NCBI GenBank assembly: GCA_021030905.1
Contig: JAGFMI010000005.1
Coordinates: 744,001-808,000, forward strand
DNA length: 64,000 nucleotides
Direction of reading: 5' to 3'
Origin: Pyrenula massariospora
Lineage: Eukaryota > Ascomycota > Eurotiomycetes > Pyrenulales > Pyrenulaceae
A program made the position numbers and the translations under genes. Below the pieces are notes generated by a model. The model did no database searches. It saw only the letters and a list, made by a program, of their open reading frames with translations, and had not been told where the DNA came from. Positions 59,431-64,000 of this stretch are shown here, piece after piece. How positions within the stretch are numbered: the stretch's first letter is position 1; each line of letters begins with the position of its first letter.

Positions 59431-60314
59431 TCAACCACCAATAATGATATGCTCCGATATCTTCTCCTTCACCGGTAGATGATCTGATAATTGATTCGGA
59501 TCCCTCATTTTAACCAGCACGTCCTCTCTACTTCCTGGCAGAGAATGACGAACTGCCTCATACTCTCCTTCTTTCGCAACGTATTCCCGTGTTACCTCAT
59601 TGGTGTCAAAATCAACATAGACCCGCGTATCATGTATCCGTAATAACACGTTGTCGAGTCTCATGAAAAAGCGAGATAGGAGCAATAGTCTCGATGGCAT
59701 AACTCTGATCTTGCAGGATAACATTGCAATCCCATTGTCGGCCAGCTCGTCTTCGTAAAGCATAACATCGTCAAAGAAAAGGATCGGGTCAGGTCGTCTC
59801 AAAAGCTCCATTGGAATTGAAGTTTCTGACTCTGCGAGGCTTTTCGAATCCGGCGCAAGGGTCCCCTTATAATCCGTGGTATAAGACCAGTCAAAGGGTT
59901 TGATCACCTCTTTGATCTCGTGATTTTCTTCTCTGCAGACAAGTCAGCGTTCAAGTCAGCGAGATGAGTTCCGCAGAAGGTTTCGACCAACCGACTACTG
60001 TGCCATTCTCGCGAATATGCCACCTTAAGTCTCTTCTCACCTGTTTTATCGACACGATCTAAGGCATCGAAAGCGTTGAACTGTATCCCCCATCCACTTT
60101 CATGCTCGAGGGACACGTAATTATCGCCAAAGATCATCTCAGGAGGCGCGATTCCAAGTCTGTCTGTCATTTCTTCTATTGGCCGCGCTTTTAGTATTGG
60201 AAGCTTCTGCGTCCGAATTCTCCATCCTCGGTGACGGTAGGCACGTGGAGCAGCTGTAGTGGGAGACGGGAATTGTGCGTTAAAAGAAGCCGCTGTTCCG
60301 TTGACCGCGGCCAT
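59431..60314 (-). CDS. TIP41: Tip41-like TOR pathway regulator
   Basis: Binds Tap42/PP2A-type phosphatases and modulates TOR signalling. Exons 60314-59992 and 59932-59431 (intron 59 bp) give 274 residues. The TIP41 domain is evident: HRGWRIRTQKLPILKARPIE, MTDRLGIAPPEMIFGDNYVS, WGIQFNAFDALDRVDKTGEK, KVAYSREWHSSR, then, across the splice, EVIKPFDWSYTTDYKGT, and later PDPILFFDDVMLYEDELADN and PSRLLLLSRFFMRLDNVLLR. Length and order match fungal Tip41. It is divergent to the Aurora kinase gene with a 388-bp shared promoter. Confidence 0.95.
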
Positions 60315-60702
60315 CCTCTTCAGAGATTATCCCGATCAGAGGAGGCAAAATTCAATAATAGACCAGGAAACAGAGTGAGAACGTCGAATTTGTCCTAGCT
60401 CTCCGGTCACTTTGATGTCGTCTCCAACTGACATCGAAAAGTGGCGTCCCCCGCAAATCCAAATCCGTAGGTGTGGAGGAGCCAGAGTCACTGATCCACC
60501 GCGGAAGTTTCCGGTTGTCGGGGCAATATGTTTATCTCCAATCTAAGTCTTCCCAGCACCGAGCTCAGATGACAGCTTCGAGCGACGGCAACAACGACGA
60601 CAAGAAAGACACCACACACATCTTCCAGAAAACCAGCGAAGTATTGAGTTGCCAAGGTCGTTGACTACCTGATTTTCACTTATCTCCTGGCGAGCCGACA
60701 AA
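60315..60702. promoter_or_regulatory. Shared divergent promoter TIP41 / Aurora kinase
   Basis: 388 bp between the two start codons; both transcripts must start here. No specific factor site was recognised with confidence. Confidence 0.5.
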
Positions 60703-62040
60703 ATGGCAACAAAGACTCTGGAAGCTCGTTTTGAGCACTTGTCGGTCAAGGATGAAAATGAACCACCTGCTGGTCCTGGGACGATGCTCAAGTCAAAGGT
60801 CTGGCTCAGGAGATGTCTTTACGTCCAGAATGCCTAACAATTTTTAGGGTTCTCTCTCGACAGTGATATCCCTTGCCGGCCTTGGTGCCAATGGGTCACT
60901 TGCCCAAAATCAGAACCGATCGCAGCACCTCAAATATGCTCTCCAGCAAGCCAATGACTCGAAGCAGAACGCAGGAGTCTCTACAATCACCCATGTTACG
61001 AGCTCGTCAGTCACCACATCTCCGATACGCAAAGCGATACCGAATAGCGAATATTCTCGCATCTCCGACGAAAGCACCACAAGCTCTCAACGTCTTTCCA
61101 ATCCTCTGTCGGACCAACCTAGCATGCCAAAGAACTTCCACCTTGGCATGTTCGAGATCGGGAAACCATTGGGAAAAGGCAAATTTGGTCGCGTTTACCT
61201 TGCGCGAGAACGTTCTACAGGCTTTGTCTGTGCTCTCAAGGTCCTGCACAAATCAGAATTGCAGCAGGGAAAGGTGGAAAAGCAAGTCCGGCGTGAGATT
61301 GAGATCCAATCCAATCTTCGTCATCCCAACATACTTCGTCTATACGGCCACTTCCACGACAGCAAAAGAGTTTTCCTGATACTGGAATTTGCGGGAAAAG
61401 GAGAGCTTTACAAGATGCTCAGAAAGGAGAATCGATTTCCCGAGTGGAAGGCCGCACAATATATTGCGCAAATGGCAGCTGCGTTGAAATACCTGCACAA
61501 AAAACATGTCATGCACCGCGATATCAAACCAGAAAATATTCTAGTTGGTATTCACGGCGAAATCAAAATCAGCGACTTTGGCTGGTCGGTGCATGCACCG
61601 AACAATCGAAGAAACACGATGTGCGGTACTCTGGACTACCTTCCGCCGGAGATGATCAAGCCTGGAAGTGCAGAGAACTTTTATACAGAGAAAGTAGACC
61701 TCTGGTCGTTAGGTGTTTTGACATATGAGTTTTTGGTCGGCGAGGCGCCTTTTGAAGATACACCTGTCATGACGCAAAGGAGGATAGCACGGGGGGAGAT
61801 GACCGTCCCGAGCTTCGTGAGTGCCGAGGCAAAAGACTTGATTAAGAAGGTAAGTCCAAATCGGCGCATCGTTCGTATTGAAGGGTCCTGATCATATTTT
61901 AGTTGCTTGTGCTGGACCCGGAGAAAAGACTCTCGTTGAGCGACATTGAGCAGCATCCTTGGATTCTCAAGCACTGCCTTAAGCCAGAAAGAGTTGCACC
62001 ACGCCCTAGCGCTCTCAAGGGGTCTAGTCGAGAGTCCTGA
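60703..62040 (+). CDS. Aurora-type mitotic protein kinase (Ipl1-like)
   Basis: Serine/threonine kinase of the chromosomal passenger complex. Exons 60703-60798, 60848-61849 and 61903-62040 (introns 49 and 53 bp; the first donor is GTCTGG, an unusual variant) give 411 residues. A disordered N-terminus of about 125 residues precedes a complete kinase domain: [17 protein letters not shown] (Gly-rich loop), [11 protein letters not shown] (ATP Lys), [12 protein letters not shown] (catalytic loop), [12 protein letters not shown] (DFG in the Aurora-specific context), [16 protein letters not shown] (activation segment, with the phosphorylatable Thr) and [20 protein letters not shown]. The last exon adds [21 protein letters not shown]. 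All catalytic residues are intact. Length fits fungal Ipl1/Ark1. Confidence 0.96.
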
Positions 62041-62247
62041 TGTATATAGATCGGGTGGATTGATGAGTTCATGAACTTCTTGGATTGATATGGCAGGCAT
62101 TTAAGGCGTTCATAGTGAAGACTAGCAGAGGCTTGTAGATCCCTTCCATCGAAAGAATTGATTTTTCAGCACTCTCGGACTTGTAAATGCGGCGTGCAAT
62201 ATCTCTTTCAAGTGGCTGAAGTGTACATAGGAGGGCATCTGGTCCCG

Positions 62248-63038
62248 CTACCTGTAGATCTCGTCGAATGGCCTCGTGTCTCGGAAACAGCTGTCCCAAA
62301 CTTCATCGACTGCTTTAGTAGCCTGAGTTTCGTCTTTGCAGAATGGACGGGTCGAGACACTGGCAATGGCCCGTCTTCTCACGCATTCTTGATGGTGCAT
62401 TGTGTATTTCCATTGGCTTCTGTCCCAAAATTCTCTTCTCCATCTGCATTCTCCGCTAAGGGAACATGCTCGGATCTACGCACGGTTAGCTGATCAACAG
62501 GCCAGTTCTCGGTTAAGGAGGAGCAAACCTCAGAGCAAGCGGCATGTCTTAGACTACTCTCCCAGTTGACCTTGAATCGCAAATGATCGTAAGCGTGCAC
62601 CATTTCATGTGCCAGCGTATCCTCAATGTGTTTTCTGTCTGTCATCTCGTTCGAGCATAAGCGAATGCCATATTCAGGACTAAACCCCCCTCCAGCAAGG
62701 CCGCTCACACATCGAGAGCACCGTATATTGTCCTTGTCGAGATGACCTCCAAGTTCGTCAATCTTCTCGTTTAGGAATCGAATGACTGGGCTGTACTGGA
62801 GTAGATAGTCGCGCTGTTTTTCTGTCCATGCGTTGCTCTGCTTTTCTTCTCTTTTATCTCTGTCCAGCCAATATTGTTTCTTTCCCTCGGCAGACATACC
62901 ACCAGTAACCATGCGCCATAAATTCTTCCAGCCGGACCAGTAATTGCCGTCTGCAAGAAATGGGTGACCATCTTGGGGGGGTGACAAGCTTGTCACATCT
63001 TGGTTGGCTTCTGAGCTTGCCGCCTTTGGTTCCGTCAT
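62248..63038 (-). CDS. ATP23: Mitochondrial inner-membrane metalloprotease Atp23
   Basis: Intermembrane-space protease and chaperone for Atp6 assembly into ATP synthase. Exons 63038-62529 and 62475-62248 (intron 53 bp) give 245 residues, the usual size. The catalytic HExxH reads [15 protein letters not shown]; before it lie two Cys of the twin-Cys region ([20 protein letters not shown]) and IRLCSNEM. The second exon completes the family C-terminus: [19 protein letters not shown], the [10 protein letters not shown] block, and [15 protein letters not shown]. The ATG at 63038 was chosen because the in-frame codon 12 bp upstream is TTG. It is divergent to the glutamate 5-kinase gene. Confidence 0.96.
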
Positions 63039-63339
63039 CTTGCTAGACAAGACTACAACAATTGTCTTGCTGACGAGTCACATAAGAGTCGCAGGTCTCA
63101 TTAAGTTAAATGATGCTGCGAGAAAAGCGATTTGGTGCAAATCGTTTAACACTTTTCTTCGAGCTCTACAAAGAAAGGAAGGTCTACCGAGCCTTCTCTT
63201 CCGAATTCGGAGAGCTTTAACGACCGGGACGACTTAGGGCACAGCAAGGCTGGGTGACATGCAAAGGGCGTGACTCCTGCAAGAATGAGTATAATAAAGA
63301 ACAAATTCCGTAGAATCAGGCCGCGGCAAAGCAGTCGAG
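63039..63339. promoter_or_regulatory. Shared divergent promoter ATP23 / glutamate 5-kinase
   Basis: 301 bp between start codons of the two divergent genes. Nothing specific recognised. Confidence 0.45.
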
Positions 63340-64000
63340 ATGAAGAGCTCGAAGTCCCTGACCGTCGTGATCAAACTTGGTAAATTCTGTCTTTCTCAAG
63401 CTTTCTTTTCATCCTTTTTCTTACCTGGAATAGGCACGAGTTCCATTGTAGATGAGGAAACCTATCAGCCACTTCTATCTATTCTTTCTTTGATTGTCGA
63501 GACTGCTGTCAAATTACATAAGAATGGACACAAGGTGGTTATCGTCTCGTCTGGGGCAATTGGCGTCGGTCTACGGAGGATGGATGTGGAAAAGAGACCG
63601 AAACATCTTCCTAGATTGCAGGTTGAATTCCTTTTCGGAGATTCATAATAAGTATTGACACAATGTCAGGCCCTTGCAGCAGTTGGGCAATGCCGTCTCA
63701 TGTCCCTCTGGGACTCACTGTTTGGGCATCTTAGGCAACCGGTGGCCCAAATCCTCTTGACCCGCAATGATATCCGGGACCGCTCCCAGTATATCAATGC
63801 CCAAAATACCCTTTCCGAACTTCTATCGATGGGTGTAATACCCATCGTCAACGAGAACGACACTCTCGCTGTTTCCGAGATCAAGTTCGGCGACAATGAC
63901 ACACTCTCCGCCATCACTGCTGCAATGATCTCAGCTGACTATCTCTTCCTCATGACCGACGTCGACTGCCTCTACAACCGCAATCCGCGAACATTCCCTG
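63340..64000 (+). CDS. PRO1: Glutamate 5-kinase (partial, cut by right edge)
   Basis: Phosphorylates L-glutamate at the gamma-carboxylate, the first step of proline synthesis, in the cytosol. Exons seen: 63340-63379, 63434-63621 and 63670 to the edge; introns 54 and 48 bp. The spliced product reads [14 protein letters not shown], then [73 protein letters not shown] and the start of the nucleotide-binding region ([16 protein letters not shown]). All are amino-acid-kinase family landmarks. The C-terminal part, including any PUA domain, lies outside the window. Confidence 0.95.

Overview
The window is nuclear DNA from a filamentous ascomycete fungus. The protein set (siderophore synthetase, Akr1, Cbp3, Atp23, Pho80-type cyclin, a Dal5-type permease, a secreted pectin methylesterase) and the gene style (short GT-AG introns, mostly 46-119 bp, genes on both strands, gaps of 0.3-2 kb) fit Pezizomycotina. 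The pectinesterase and the general gene flavour make a plant-associated Leotiomycete-like fungus my best guess, but that is inference. I recognise no rRNA, tRNA, CRISPR, retroelement or virus-like sequence. The only mobile-element trace is one small non-coding inverted-repeat element (18827-19089).

Left part (1-13272): a divergent siderophore unit. A giant non-ribosomal peptide synthetase (minus strand, cut by the left edge) is paired with L-ornithine N5-monooxygenase (plus strand). The shared 940-bp promoter holds two perfect ATCAGATAA sites, the known recognition sequence of iron-responsive GATA repressors. The monooxygenase makes N5-hydroxyornithine, which after acylation is the substrate the synthetase assembles into a ferrichrome-type peptide.

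14-24 kb: a secreted ferritin-like-fold protein, a short-chain dehydrogenase, a medium-chain reductase, the inverted-repeat element, a Dal5-type anion permease and a POT/PTR2 peptide transporter. 24-33 kb: the ER co-chaperone Scj1 (ends in HDEL), a secreted precursor with repeated Lys-Arg-bounded peptides, a pectin methylesterase, the palmitoyltransferase Akr1 and a Pho80-like cyclin. 34-44 kb: a 2-kb stretch with no gene, an Arg-rich coiled-coil protein, a second SDR, the complex III chaperone Cbp3, a BTB/POZ protein and a PAP2-type membrane enzyme.

44-64 kb: a three-part protein (Helo-like helical domain, pseudokinase, ZZ finger) resembling fungal incompatibility/immune proteins, a small three-exon orphan, a coiled-coil protein, a disordered probable nuclear protein, a divergent CAX/Vcx1-type antiporter, an Xaa-Pro aminopeptidase, a secreted App1-domain protein, Tip41 and Aurora kinase as a divergent pair, Atp23, and glutamate 5-kinase cut by the right edge.

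The least-described items are the repeat-peptide precursor (26854-27560) and the Helo/pseudokinase/ZZ protein (44534-46835). All exon borders were derived by eye from splice signals and reading-frame continuity. No homology search was run.
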